From positions 8,412,963 through 8,476,962 of the forward strand of contig JAQFVV010006208.1 of assembly GCA_028023455.1 (NCBI GenBank): a stretch of DNA of 64,000 bases, read 5' to 3'. The position numbers were made by a program, and so were the translations under genes. Positions within the stretch are counted from its first letter, which is position 1. The number at the start of each line of letters is the position of its first letter. Under the pieces are notes generated by a model. That model was not told where the DNA came from. It did not search any database and saw only the letters and a list, made by a program, of their open reading frames with translations. Source of the DNA: Epiperipatus broadwayi (Eukaryota; Onychophora; Udeonychophora; Euonychophora; Peripatidae). Shown piece by piece: positions 22,901-36,328 of the stretch.

Positions 22901-24814
22901 TTTAAAATGCTTATTTATTGAGGGAATGTTCGAACACAATATTTAGTATTAATTAATAGTTAAGAAATATTCTTAGCATGCATTAAAACATTTATAATTA
23001 AAATATTTATCATAATGTAGGTGGACATTAAGTTAAGCATGAAATGGTGAGTGGGACTTCTGATCAATGACCCATAACTAGTAATAAGTTATTTAATTAT
23101 AAACCATAACTTAGTTAACTTTATTAGTAATAGAGTTAATATTTTAAAAGGATTGTATTGAACCCATTTTATTAAATTACACAAATCATATGTAATTAAT
23201 TTTGCGTACTTCATATCATAATATTAATAAAAAAAAATAGTTAATCAATAATTTAAAATAAAAGATTTATAGAAAGTTTACTAAAATTAAAGATTAGTGT
23301 ACTAGTAAATCAGATGCACATTTTGGCTAATTAATCCAGTACAATAGTGTGACTTCAACCATGTGTTAATTTATAAGTTTAATGTATACCCTAATAGTAG
23401 ACAGATTAAGGTGATGATTTATGTTTAGTATCAATGTGATCCTATCTAATAAGTTTGTGTATTTTGTTTAGTTCAGTGTTAGTAATAAATTGTAGTCTTT
23501 TCAATATTCGTTGTGAATTCTTTTTTTTTATATGCCAAATGTGTGTTTGCACAATATTTGCAAAACATTTTCTTGAGTCCGAAATCATCTCAAACTTTCG
23601 AAATCTTAATATACCAGATAGACAAATTTATGCAGATCTGAATATTTCATTTCATTTTATTTTAATGATAATTATTTATGGAATTGCAAACTTCGGACTA
23701 AACATTATGTAATTGTAAAAATGAATTTATTTCCAAGTTATTAACCCTGAATGCACATTATTCCAGTTAGATTTAGTTAAATTATTGAATTAATTAGTCT
23801 TAGTTAATTTATTGTGTTGTCATGGATGATGGAAGGATACAAAAAGCACCCTTGTCTTTCTATTATTCTGGCTGAGATTCTGGATAAAAAGGCTATATTA
23901 TTCAAAATTTTATGTAAGTATTTATGGCACTTGATCATATTTATCACCCCTTTAAATAGTTATAATAGTTGTGATGATATATGAGGTCACATTAGCTGTT
24001 AAGTGAAGTGAATGTTTCCTATAGCCGACCAGAATGCCAGTCATGTGTGATAGCACAGTACTGTATAGTATTTTCCTAAATTAAAAAAAGAAACCCTGAG
24101 ATTATTATTATCATTATCATTATTCTTTATTTAAGAAGTGATCGATTATTATTGATATTACAATTATGGTGTGGCATAAAAGAATTTAATTTTTAATTGT
24201 GCTATAAGAAAGGTATTTCCAGATCATATTGGCAAATAATTTACATAATGGATATTTTTTTTTAGAAACATTAACAAGAACATGAGAAGTTATCATCATT
24301 GTTGAAAAGTGCAAATATTTACAGCTCAGAGAATGGGTTTCTGATAAAAAGAGGATGTTATTTTATTCTAAATTATTAATTAGGGAATGATTACATTTCT
24401 CTCTCTTCTCAAGATATTTATTTTACTGATGATAATTTATTTTATGATTTTAACTTCTTTCTTTATCTTAACTGCATATCTCTGCAGGTAAATTGTTTTA
24501 TAACTAACCGACCACTGAGCTAGGCTGAGTTTGCACATTTGGCACATTTGCATGTCATCGAATATACTTTATTTAGGTTAGAAATGAACAACCGACTATA
24601 TAGTAGATATAGATGGCATCACACACTATCAGAATATACTTTACTAGGTTAGAATATATATATATATGAATACGTATCATATATATATATATTCATCAAT
24701 TAAATTATATGTACATATATCATGACATATTTATATGCAATCCATTAATATCACATCTAATATTTAATTGATGGGTATTAATATATTTGATATGTATTCA
24801 TGTATATATATGGA
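19969..24814. other. Long stretch with no recognisable feature
   Basis: Nearly 5 kb of AT-rich DNA without a coding signal, RNA gene or repeat that I can match elsewhere here. An 85-codon frame at 23455-23712 has a membrane-like composition but no motif. TA runs lie at 24655-24690. Confidence 0.4.
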
Positions 24815-25010
24815 ATAATATATAAAAATGAGTCAATTTATATGGAGATATAATGTTAAGTTGTTTGCTTAAATGATAAATTACTTGTGTATTCATTATT
24901 TATATGTATCTGATAGCTCTGAAGAAGACTGCTGGTTGATTGAAACTATAAGGTTGCTTAATTTTAATAAAATAACCATTAATGACAGCAATATGAAAAG
25001 TGGATTTGTT
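24815..25010 (+). repeat. Dispersed repeat family C, copy 2
   Basis: Plus-strand counterpart of 18750-18935, with GAGTCAATTTATAT, AAATGATAAATTACTTGTG, CTCTGAAGAAGACTGCTGG, GAAACTATAAGG and AATATGAAAAGTGGATTTG. Confidence 0.65.
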
Positions 25011-25789
25011 TACTTTAATTAATAATTAATATCAATCAATGTTATTTTAGTCTTAGTTTTTACTATCACATGAATGTAAACTATTGAATGAATATAATAG
25101 ATGGCTACAATTGAATCATTTCAAATCCAATTGGAGTGCCACCCCTATTTCAATGATATGTACACCAGAATGTTTTTAATTGTGCATTTCTTATCATTAG
25201 GGTCAGGGCAAATCATATGTAATATTTTAGGTCTAAAATATGATGCAATATTCTTTTGTGCCTAAAAGTAGTAATGATACTATAAAATATGTTTTCATTT
25301 CGTTATAAACCTAACAGTAATCTTCATTCTCAATTCAGAATAATGGATGTATAATCAAATGGCTTTAGTATTTGGGAGTTCATAAGAAGTTTGGATGTCA
25401 GAAGTTATGTTCCAGAGTCTAAAACTCTATCACTGCATTAAAGGACATTCATGACATTCAGTTACATAAAGAGTGTGTGGACAGTTTTGGGGATAAATTG
25501 ACAAGAATTGATTAATTGGTTTAATATAGTTGGTGAATGAAAACTTAAATTTTAATCGTTTTCACCAAATTTATTCACTTTCGTTGAATAAACAGAATGA
25601 ATATAAGGAAGGGCCAGGCAAGATATAATTCTTTCTAACGAACTGCAAATAAAAATATCATAATGATCAATGAATTTTACTAGTGTAGTGTCAGATTATA
25701 ATCACCCCTCCTCACTACTATTGTACTATAAGATTAAACAACGATGTTAAATGCAAATGATACTCTCATCCCAGTCACAAGATAAAGAC

Positions 25790-25875
25790 TTTGAGAAAAT
25801 AAGAATAACTATCTTATTTTCAAACCCAGATGCAGTTATATAGGCCAATCATTTATCTTGAAGTGAGCATGTGAA
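25790..25875 (+). repeat. Dispersed repeat family D, weak fragment
   Basis: Resembles 31735-31810: CTATCTTATTTTCAAACCCA against GTCTTATCTTTAACCTAACT, then TTATATAGGCCAA in both. Confidence 0.4.
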
Positions 25876-25954
25876 TATATAAATCCATTTCTTTTTAATA
25901 ATCTTATTAACACTTTTGAAATAATCTTTGTGCTAACATTAGAAGATTACGCAG

Positions 25955-26140
25955 AGGCAAAACTCTCTATACAGTGGTGCCACTCAGTGCAAACCAAAGT
26001 AACCAATGGATGCAAAAAGAATTTTGTATAAAATCCCTATCTAGTGCCTACTCATCCAATATCTTCAGACTAGTTTCTAGCTTATGGCTTTCATCAGTGA
26101 AGTGTAAACAGATTATGTAAGCATAAACAATGGTGATCAT
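25955..26140 (-). repeat. Family A element, single arm with the common tail
   Basis: The left arm begins GGCAAAACTCTCTATACAG and carries the hammerhead on the minus strand. It then jumps directly to the family tail AAGCATAAACAATGGTGATC. There is no inverted right arm, so this copy is not a foldback. No clear target-site duplication was found. Confidence 0.75.
26063..26102 (-). ncRNA. Hammerhead segment, family A, with compensatory changes
   Basis: On the minus strand, CTTCA pairs with TGAAG (stem I), where the 3566 copy has CCTCA with TGGGG. Stem II is AGC with GCT where the 3566 copy has GGC with GCC. CTGATGA, GAAAC and GTC are unchanged. Paired changes that keep both stems argue for selection or origin as a folded RNA. 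The outer stem I is cut off by the truncation. Confidence 0.6.
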
Positions 26141-29100
26141 GTGGGAATGCAGTACTGCTATGTAAAAATAGTAGGATATACCAAGTGCTGGTTAAGATTC
26201 AAGTTATTTTACTGAAACATGATTGTATCAATTATTTTCTTATGATACCATATATTTATAATACCCAAAAATTGCAAGGTGAATTAAAAAAGCTAAAATT
26301 CATAAAATTATTATTTTTTTTATCAATTTCTAATTTTTTATCCTTTACTTATATATATTTTTTGAAGCATAGATAAGCAAATGGTAACTATTGAAATCAT
26401 ACTTATGGGAGAACAACCAAATTAAATGGTAATTGAAAATTTGTGATTAATTATGACATTAATGCAAAAACATATTACCAAATTACTAATATGATTAATA
26501 CTCTCAATTGACATATTTTAACTAAATGTCTATTGTAACGTGATAAAATAATATGATGCTGGGGAGAAGATCAATCTAATCTGAACAAAATCTAGCACAA
26601 TCGGGGTAGCCATTTTGTACTGGACTATTGACTATAATATGGGATGATAATATAATAAACTTTTCTATGTTTAAGAATTGAAACGTCATTCATAATACTA
26701 TAGATCTAACCTAAATGTGGAATGCCATTTTAAAACAGCCCTAAAGTTGATTGGGCATTTTGTAATAATGGCCAGTTGTACATGATCATCATTGACTAGC
26801 ATTGGGTAGCTACTTTTTCACAATAATAATAGATTTTCTACTTCACTAACTCTCTACATTTGTTCAATCAACATTTATCATAAAGAAATGCCATCAAGAT
26901 TAATATTCTTTATTACCGAGCAAAAAAAAACATGCCTTAACAAATAGTAACTCTGGTACAACCTGTGTAAAATTATCTAGCTCAGTTATTGATCACACTA
27001 GGCAATAACAATATTTCCCATACATAATTATTTAGATTGTCCACTACATTGTCATAAAATATTAATAATCCCTATCAAAATATAATTTATCCAGATAGTA
27101 TTTAAAATGAAATAGCAAACTAGGTCATCGCTCCAGACATCAACAAATCTATTCACAATTCCAAAGTAAACTGCAATAAGCAGTGAAATCACATATCATT
27201 GCCTTAAACAATGATGTATGCTTGAGATATCTATTTAATCGATAATTTAATGAAACTCAATTCGAATCAATAACTAACTAAATTCCAACATACTTTATGG
27301 ATTTAGTATTATTTATAGTAATTCAAATTTATTTTAATATTTAATGGCATTCTGTTTTATTTAAATAAACTAGTTTCTAAATATATAACTATAATTACAT
27401 TTTGAAAACGTTTTATAAACCTACATGCTACTTATAATGCTTAAAATAAAATAACTTTTACTCAGTTTTATATCTATTTTAGTAAAATGTTAAATATAAT
27501 ATAAACATTTCATTCATGCCCTACAATAGATTGATACACAATTATTGCTTGTTATATTCTAAAATGAAACACTCCCCAAGAATATATTATCAATAAATTC
27601 AATTAGGTAATTTCATATTTTATAGTACCCAATCACATTATATAAAATATACAGTAGGTTTCTATTGGATATTTACTGAATTACCATCACTGATATTATT
27701 TATCTACTTACATCTCCAATCAGTTGAATATAAAATGAACATTGCAACAATTAAGCTATATATGACAATAATTGGCAGTTATCCAAGCCAAAGATAATAT
27801 TCGTTTAGGCTAGTTAATGAAATTTATGATCTCCACTCCAAAGAAATTTAAAAAGTAATTAAGATAAGTCATTCTAACTAATGACAGAACACAATCGATT
27901 AAGATGTTCATAACCAGACAAGATAAGCAAATAAATAATCAACTCTGAGCTAATGAAATTATTTCTATTAGTAATATTGATTTAAATAAGTAAACAAATA
28001 TTTAAGTGCAGTAATAAATATAAAATTTATATCTAATCGGACTTAATAATAATGTATAAGAAAATATGCATATATCTAACTCTATTTCATTTACCAAAAT
28101 GGGTTTGATCTTGGACCAAATTTTAAGTACCAAAATTATCTTGCACATTCCGAAGAAAGAATTAAACAGATTTGTCGGGTTTTAAATCAACTCTAAATTT
28201 ATTGGTTTATAATAAAAATTGATAACAGTAATAATAAAATATAACAGAACATCAATCGATGTTTGTCAATAGACTAAAATCAATAAAAATAATAAAATCT
28301 ATGTGTGTGGAACTCCAAAAAAATGTGCCGCAAGACAATAATATGATCTATAAAAAACGGAAGGAGAGATTTTTAATATCTTCCTGAGATTTTAAATATC
28401 ATAAATAATGAAAAAAATGTGATCAAATAAAAATTGATTTCTATGTCTTCATTAATGTAATCTCTAAATAATTAAACAAACAAAAAATATATATTTAAAC
28501 CCTTTTCTATCCGATATTCTCAAGTTAAATTTTGGACATACAAAAAATTAAATATTTGAAAATATCAGGTCGTATTAGCTTATATTATCAGATAAGAGCC
28601 TAAATAATAATAAGTAAATGAATCTCTCTGACCCTTTTATAGCGTGAATTCTATCATACCCATATATACTATTTACCTATGTTTTTACAGTAAAATATAA
28701 ATACTCCTTTTTCTTTAACAAAAAAAAATATATACATATATGCATAGAAATCATACCATATAAGTGAAAGTCTGTCCATTTTCACTCACTATCCACTGAT
28801 CCATTGTAGCTTCCAGTTTTTTGTTTCCAATCCTAAGGTGTAGAGATGATTTTCCTTTGAGTAGAGAAGATAAGCATGTGTGGTAACTAACACAGATTCG
28901 AATTACACATCAATGGCTTTAATTTTCCCTTTTAATTGACTAATAATATGGAAAGAGAATTCCTTTAATGACACAATCCAGTTATAATCAAGTGAAGAAT
29001 CAACACTAGCCTTTTCCTCCCTTTTTTGACTTACAAAAGTGAAGTTTAAATCACTTATTATCACATAATATTTATCTAAATCGCATGTTATTATTAAATT
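26141..29100. other. No recognisable feature
   Basis: AT-rich DNA, mostly without long open frames, RNA-like folds or shared repeats that I could see. A 63-codon frame at 26185-26376 has no motif. Confidence 0.4.
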
Positions 29101-29442
29101 AGTAATAAATTGAAAGGTTGCTGATAACTTATATTAACATCTAGAAAATTGTGGTGTGGTAAATCTAAGATTTTGCGCTGTAATATCATAAATTAAAAAC
29201 TCAGTGAGTAATAAATGAATATGTTTATATCTTCAAGCTTTCAAGCCAAAATGCTTAAGACTGGCTTATATATATATATAAAGTTAAGTAAAGAGAAGGG
29301 TGGTATCATCCTTTTCTTATCAAAATCTCTGTCATGTGTCAAGGCCTGATCACTTTTCAGACTGCTGTTTAACAGCTGATTGGCTGTCTGAGAAACAACA
29401 GTAGGCACATGTGAAAGACTAACAACCTTTCAATTTATTACT
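29101..29442. mobile_element. Short MITE-like element with perfect 20-bp terminal inverted repeats
   Basis: AGTAATAAATTGAAAGGTTG at 29101-29120 is matched exactly by its complement at 29423-29442. The interior has no coding sequence. The superfamily cannot be named and no clear target-site duplication was found. Confidence 0.55.
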
Positions 29443-31200
29443 TATTATCACATATAAGTTGAATTAATCATTCCTGTAGAATTCATTGATCTAAAATACG
29501 ATATTCATAGAAACATAATGGGGTTTATATCCATCACAAATAAATAAATGCAATTCTGTATTTTCTTAAACAGAATATATTTATATAGCTGACTTGCAAT
29601 AAAATGCATTTTGATGGGTTTTTCTTTCTTCCACATTTTTGTCATTTCTTCTGGAATTTCATCAGCTAGTTGCCCCATTGAATGGGCAGATAGTTAAAAA
29701 TTGTATTCGTCCATAGTTTTATCAATTAACCATTTAAACAATAAAATTTAATAAATTGTTAAAGACAGAGAAAAAGTTATCCATTCTATGCAACAACAAA
29801 ATGATAAGAACTCAAATTACAGTCTCTCCATTTTATTTATAATATACTCTTAATGACATTATTACTATCATAACAACTGTTGAAAATCACTCAAATTCAA
29901 CTTGATGAATAATCTGTTCAAGAAAATTTTGTCTCCAATTTGTAAGTGAAATGGAGATTTTAAAAGAATTGGATATAGTAAAAATGAAATCCTGTTTTGC
30001 AAGTTCGATATGATTTTTCATTTTAAACCAAAATAAAGAATTTTTATTATAACTCTAACACATTTTAATGGATATAAATATTTTTACATATGTTTTTTAA
30101 TAATAATCCCCCCCCCCAAATATATGTGAAACATAAAACATTTAATTGTGCAATAGATGTTGCTATGGTGATTGTAATAAAAGAAATGTGTAATACTTAA
30201 TAATAATGTTGATTTTATTCAAGTAATCTTTTATGATACACTTAACTATTTCTAAAATTTATTTATTTATTTATCTGTTTATTTATTTTTTGACATTGAT
30301 CACAACAGATTTAGGATTTTGAGGCTAGAATTAGCAGTAAACAAAATTATTTTAAAGCCTTAGGTTGCCATGGTTATCAAGTTAACTTTGTATTTTCAAG
30401 ATCTCCCTTATCCATGGATCAAGTGAGAAGAAAACTAAACAAGATCAACAAGCTTCTTTATTTTTTTTAATACTTTGACCTACAGTTAATCTGAGTACAT
30501 AAAATCCATGTGAATGTATGTTTGTCTATAATGCTTTACTGAAGCACACTCTGAATTTTTTTATTCAGAGGGTGCTCTAGTAAACAATCTTATTATATAT
30601 AGTTGTCTGTAATACTGTGAAATATAATCAAATATAATGGGTGTATTTAAAAAATTTCAATTTCAATGTAGCTTTATTATTTTAGGTTTTTTTAATACCT
30701 TTCTGGGTACATTTATGAAGTGTACCAAATGGTTGGCCTTTCAGGCCAGATACATTTCTTACATTTATTTATATAATATTAAAATCTTTTGTTTAATTTA
30801 CATTAAATCTATCTTTAAAAAAAAATTGTTAAAGCAATCAATTAAAAAAAATGACATCCTTTCCCTAGGCTGGATACATCTGGCATAATAATAAAAGTTA
30901 TTATGCCCAGAATTTTTTTATTAAGAAATTTTGAAAATTAATTTATGAAGTTGTTCAATAATTGGATTAATAATAACTTTAAAATGCAGTTCATAGTTTT
31001 GTAAAAATATGTTCCAAAAAAATATTGAATTGACATTGCAATTTTATTAAATTCCAAACTTAAACTTAGAATGCACCTTAGTGTCTCAACAGAATTACAA
31101 TGATAAAAGTTAGAATTTGGGCCATTACTTACTTTTAATAATAGCAGGGTCATATCATGTGATATGTAAAATTGTTCCTAATATCTAGATTTTAGGTTAG
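29443..31200. other. No recognisable feature
   Basis: AT-rich DNA with a poly-C tract (about 30109-30116) and an ATTT-rich stretch (30255-30290). An 83-codon frame at 30637-30888 is lysine- and isoleucine-rich without a motif. Confidence 0.35.
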
Positions 31201-32212
31201 TTATAAGAACTTTACTTGTGAGCTTCAATCCTTAGATTTTAAATCTTATCTTTGTTTAATATTATATGAGTGTATTAAGACTGGGCCATAATTATACATA
31301 ATTAGCAGATCATTACTGTCTCAAATCTAAACTTTGTATTATTTAATATTTCAAACTTTACAGAGAAGGCATTTCAATATGCCTGCTCACGTCTTCTCAT
31401 AATCTCAGAGTTGGGCTGATTGAATGCTGGAATCACAAACTGGATCAGTATTTTTCTTTAGGCAGTCTGATCATAGTCGACCTAGTTAACCAATCAACAT
31501 TGATCAGTAAGTGGGTATTTAATTATTATTAGTTACAGAGTAAAGATGTCGGATTAATCCGGATTAATCAGACAAGTACTGTAAAAATAAAAAAGCATGA
31601 GAATAATACAATACAGCTTTCAAATACTTTTAAGACAGGCTATAACTTGTATCAAATGTGCCTTGAAATTTATAATAGTTAAGCAATATTTTTATTTTGC
31701 CAATAGAGGGACTTCTCAAACCATGACACAAGATAGCAACTTTTATAAAGATAAGAGTGGCTGTCTTATCTTTAACCTAACTTTCCACTTATATAGGCCA
31801 AACTGAAGCATCTTGATTTGGGAGTGTGAAGCTATTGTTCTCTCCATTGTTTAAGTCCACTATTTCCTATACAAATTAACATTCGCGAAATTTTGCGATT
31901 ACGATCTTTATACTGGAAATATATAAACTATTGTAGAGTTATAATTATTTATTAAGCACACATGAAGGATATGTAAGTACTCAATACTCATATATGTTTG
32001 AATCATGGCTTATCTTTGAACCTTATAAAACTGGCAGTATTGATGAGTGACGTGAATGTGTGCTAATTAGAAATAAAAAATATTAATGAAAAGAAAACTT
32101 TCCGAGCTTCATAGTTAATATTTGCCTGGCCTTATTATAAGAACTTTACTTGTGAGCTTCAATCCTTGGATTTTAAACCTTATCTTTTTTTAATATTGTA
32201 TGTGTGAGTATG
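31201..32212 (+). repeat. 78-bp direct repeats 934 bp apart, enclosing a family D fragment
   Basis: TTATAAGAACTTTACTTGTG begins both 31201-31280 and 32135-32212, and the two copies match over about 78 bases with a few differences. Between them lies a family D segment (31735-31990). The direct repeats could be very short terminal repeats of an unknown element, or the trace of a local duplication. The data do not decide. Confidence 0.6.
31735..31990 (+). repeat. Dispersed repeat family D, copy 2
   Basis: Shares GTGAAGCTATT, AAGTCCAC, TTTCCTATACAAATTA and TTATAATTATTTATTAAGCACA-like landmarks with 5440-5625, in the same order. No coding sequence. Confidence 0.55.
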
Positions 32213-33092
32213 TTATCATATGATTTAACACAATAGAATATTTGATTTAAGAGCTAACAAATTTTGAGTAGAACTTTAGCTGAATATAAAAAAAAAAAAA
32301 CCTTAAATTTGGTCGATAAAATACAGCGTTTGTGTTCCACGTGCTTCTTGGTGTTTAAATATCACATGACCTCCTGAGCAACTAATCACGCAATTATTTT
32401 TTTTTTTTATGCGTGTGCGAAAATATTTGTTTGTATTTAATTGCAAAAAAAATTTCATATATATAAAAGATGTAAATTTATTTTAGTTCAATAAATTGAA
32501 TTTTTAATATGTACAGTATATATAAATTAATAAAGTATAATTTTATTTACGCAGATCTAAAAATATCCATTAAAATTTCATTAATTTCATTTTAATGTTA
32601 ATCAGACGCATTACATCTGTATTCAGAAATTGGAATTGTAATCAGCCATTAATCTTCCAAGAGTTTACAAATCGTATGACCTAACAAATTTTCTATCATT
32701 TTTGCAGTTGGATTCATTTAACCAAAACTATTTTCTCTTGGGTCTTCCATTATGTTTATTGCCAGAATATTTGAAATCTCAATCAATTGAAACTTCTTCT
32801 GAAATTATATATGCTGGCTTAATACCCGTTATAATAATAACCAAAAAAATGTTCTTTTATTCTTCTAATATAACAAAAGCAATAATAAAAATATTCTAAT
32901 ACAATCAAATTGGTTTATTGATTTTTAACCCTTTTATTTTTGACATCTTTAGTTCAGCAAACACATATAAATAATTGCCCAAATAGCATCACAAGTTTGA
33001 AGCAAAACAATGAACATTTTTATTTCAAAACAAAAAATGTTGCTAACGCATTTCTTTATTATTCCTTTATGTTAACAGTATATATATATCCA
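32213..33092. other. No recognisable feature
   Basis: AT-rich DNA; homopolymer A and T runs at about 32289-32300 and 32400-32410. A 65-codon frame at 32702-32899 shows no motif. Confidence 0.35.
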
Positions 33093-33540
33093 GTGCCGCC
33101 CTTTGGATTTTGAAGCCCCGGGCACAAATATGAAGCGGGGGGGGGACCCCCTCAGTAAATAAAAAGTGAATAAATAAATAAAATCTTTAATACAAAAAAG
33201 GAACATATACATGTATTTATTTATCAGTGATATGAGATAGTGTGTAGTGCTTGAAAATCTGAGTTCAAACCCTATATTTAACTTATTTTACATAACTTAT
33301 AACATCTTGATATTAATATAAAAAAAATAATATAACTTTATTTTCAGTGCTTTAATTTCAGCATATTTATCCATTATCTCACTTATATTTAAATCTTCAC
33401 TTAATTTATTTTCTACGGAAAGCAACATTGGGTTGGATAGTCTTTCTTGTGCCATTGTGGATCTTAAATAGTTTTTTATTATTTTAAGCTTTGACAAAAT
33501 ACATGATATACTGTTGTTGATTAAAATAAGGCAACTACCC
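33093..33540 (-). pseudogene. hAT transposase C-terminal fragment with one element end
   Basis: The minus-strand frame at 33297-33497 reads SKLKIIKNYLRSTMAQERL, then LLSVENKLSEDLNISEIMDK. This is the dimerisation block at the C-terminus of hAT transposases of the zinc-finger-MYM/Charlie-like type. Upstream codons give NNSISCIL, the expected lead-in. At 33093 the sequence starts CAGTGCCGCCC, a plausible hAT terminal repeat, with CCCCGGGCAC just inside. The piece at 33215-33285 is shared with family B (GATATGAGATAGTG, CTTGAAAATCTGAGTTC), so a family B scrap is inserted in or beside it. The rest of the transposase is missing. Confidence 0.7.
33215..33285 (+). repeat. Family B fragment
   Basis: Matches the end of a family B unit: ATCAGTGATATGAGATAGTG and TGAAAATCTGAGTTCAAA are found in the same order at 19845-19905. 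The hammerhead part is absent. Confidence 0.65.
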
Positions 33541-33619
33541 CACTAGCTCCCTGAGCCCCAGGCATATACCCAGTTGATCAACCTCAGGGGCATTATGTTT
33601 ATATCAAGACAAATGGTCA

Positions 33620-33862
33620 TATAAAACAATGAGGATTGCCAGTTCTTCTACAAGCTTTGTGATAAATGCTTAGCCAGATCCAGCACTTAAAATATCTCTG
33701 TCAGGAACCCCTCCCCAAACCCCTGACCATGGTTTTATGCTTTGGCACTCCTCAGAGAGGTGTCAGGGTAGGTTCAGACACTAGAGATATTTTAAGTGCT
33801 GGCTCTGGCTAAGCATTTATCACAAAGCTTGTAGAGGAACTGGTAATCCTCATTGTTTTATA
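33620..33862. repeat. Foldback element, arms of about 77 bp
   Basis: The left arm (33621-33697, with ACAATGAGGATTGCCAGTTC and AAATGCTTAGCCAG) is the inverse of the right arm (33786-33862). The loop of about 90 bases contains CCCCTCCCCAAACCCC. No coding sequence. Confidence 0.8.
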
Positions 33863-35153
33863 ACTTACAAGCTTAAGAGATAGGGTCATGTGATCTATGA
33901 CTCTTATTTTGACTAAATGATCATATGATTTGTTTGTTTGCATTTAATATCTGCATACACAGTGGTAATCCATTGAAATATGATACAAAATGACTTCTAC
34001 TTAAACAAAACAGAAATTACTGGATATGACCATATACCCAGAGACCTGATAGCAAAGTTAAACATTCTCACTAAAAATTTTATTATATTATGATAAATTC
34101 ATCTACATTTTCCCTCCACTTATGATAGAATCACTAAATCATTTTTCTATCACTGATGTATTCTACATTACTATTTCATATTTTTGGTGTAATGACCTAA
34201 ACTACAAAGCAATAAATCTCTATCTCTTATATTTTTTTTCCATGTAATTTTTTTCCGATTCTTTTTTATCATACGACACTCCAAAATAAATTTCCATAAT
34301 TTTCCAATACATCTCTACATAATTTGTAATCCAATTTCTTCTGCCATTTACCCCCCCCCCTTTCTTTTTTTTTAGCTTCTAAAATTTCTATTTTTGTTCT
34401 ACTTGTTATCATATATTCTTTCATATTATATATATATTTAATTCTTATATAAATGTAAACTATATTTTGATTCATAGCTATTTTCTGTAAGTCTACTCTT
34501 TTTCTGTAACTAACTTATCCACCCTTTTTTTTTACCTCTTGTAATTATATGTCTATAATATATGGTTTATACTTATATTCCAGGTGTTATATAAACACAT
34601 ATAAACAAATTATCTATTAATTAACTTTGGGTATTGTGAAACTGTACTAACTTACCATGTTTGATGTTTTTTCCATGTTATTCAACTAAACCTTATTTTT
34701 ACCAATCTATTTTTGTTTATATGTTATAGCTTCCAATAATTTTTAATTTGCATTTTATTTTCTTTGAATTAAAATGAAATCCATTCATTTCTTCTTGTAT
34801 AACTTTCACCACCAGTATATTTCAGAATTTTTGAATTCCATTAAAAAAGTTTTGAATACAAAGAGACTTAATTCCAAATATTATAACAGGTAACATCAAC
34901 TCTTATCAATTTTTTTTTACATAATTCATATTTATTATAAGAGAAACATATCAAAATTATTGTCAATTTCCTGCTATTTTTTACAAATTGTTTTAATTAT
35001 AATCTATTACAGATGTAAAATAAAACAACATTATGCCTATCATTTTCCTTAAGGAAATAATAGATCCTATTCAATGGATTATTTTCCCAAATATTTCACA
35101 AATCTAGGAGAAGGTATTGACTATTTAATTTTATTGGCTTTACAACAGAGGTA
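33863..35153. other. No recognisable feature
   Basis: AT-rich DNA with long pyrimidine runs (C tract at about 34350-34360). No gene or shared repeat seen. Confidence 0.35.
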
Positions 35154-35161
35154 ATTATAAG

Positions 35162-35713
35162 CAGGGCTAATGAGAGAGGGGACATGAGGGACAGTTACCC
35201 TGGGCTTTGCAATATTCGGGGCCTCAACTTGGCAACTCAATATGTTAAACAATAATATAGAAGGCAATGTGATGTCAGGACTTGTAGAATGGCCTTAATT
35301 TTACAGTTACATTTCTCACAAAAATATTCGAAAAAAACTTTTCCAAGCAGGCATACCATGAGTCGAAAACATAATCCAGTTTAGGGATGCAGTGCCAATT
35401 TCACTCTGCGATGAAAGCAATCACAGTGCTCGGAAACTAGCAGAACTAATAGTCTCAGCCCCCTGCCAGTCAGTTGTTCTGTGTTTTACAATATTAACAG
35501 TGCTAGAGTGAATGGGCCTTTCCAAGTGCTATCTGGATCTGATCTGCTTACTCATTTCTGTGACTCATAACTAACTGCTTCCAGAGTCCTGTTTTCGGCC
35601 TTGTAAGTAAAAACTGATTTTTTTCTCTCTCTCCCCATGTTGTATTTTAAATTTTGAAGGGCCGCTAAAATATTGAGTTGCTCTGGGTCTCACATTTTCT
35701 CTGAAAGGCCCTG
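35162..35713. mobile_element. Non-autonomous hAT element (MITE) with 8-bp target-site duplication
   Basis: A 552-bp element starts CAGGGCTAATGAGAG and ends in the inverse, GGCCCTG. The subterminal parts are also inverted (CAACTCAATAT at about 35232 against ATATTGAGTTG at about 35672). It is flanked by ATTATAAG (35154-35161) and ATCATAAG (35714-35721), an 8-bp duplication with one difference. The 8-bp duplication and CAGGG ends fit hAT. No transposase is encoded. Confidence 0.75.
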
Positions 35714-36328
35714 ATCATAAGACCAAAATCCTGTTATGCTCCAAACTACAAACATTATGATATTTTATTTGAGTTGACAAAAAATCATTTGCGCTAGCAT
35801 AAATTAGATATGTCATACAAACTTCCCAATAATGGATACAATCTTGATTAAAGAATTACCACATAGTATTTACATTGTTGTTAAAAAAATCTTTAAAAAG
35901 TATAAATTGATGAGTATGATGGGTATCCCCCCCCCCCCAAAAAAAAAAGACTTGGAAATTTTATAATAAAAAAAGTGTGTATTTAGTTTTAGGTGTTACA
36001 AATTGCATCTCCTTCAAAGTACTGTCCATTTGATGCAATTCTCTAAACAGCTTTTTAATTTTGGAAGCAGTGCTAAATCTGTTGTAAAGTGATGCTTTTT
36101 AACACCTCTGTTGTTTTTTTTTGTTTGCAACTTACATCCACAAAATCTTTTCTTTTGAGGCATTTTTTCATTAGGGGAAATAAAAAGAAGTCACACAAAG
36201 CAAGATCAAAGTGGATAAGCTAGTCATTCTGTTTTTGATTAAATATTGTTTCACACTTGAGGTTTTGTGCATTGTTGTGGTGAAGTATGCACTCCCTACT
36301 TTGCCATAAATCAGTTATTTTTGTTTAA

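Noticed and set aside
18750-25010. Hammerhead ribozyme in family C (CTGAAGA ... GAAAC at about 18820 and 24918)
   Set aside because: CTGAAGA and GAAAC fit the core and GACTG/CAGTC could be stem II, but an extra A sits beside stem II, stem I does not pair convincingly and no proper cleavage triplet follows. Kept only as a hint.
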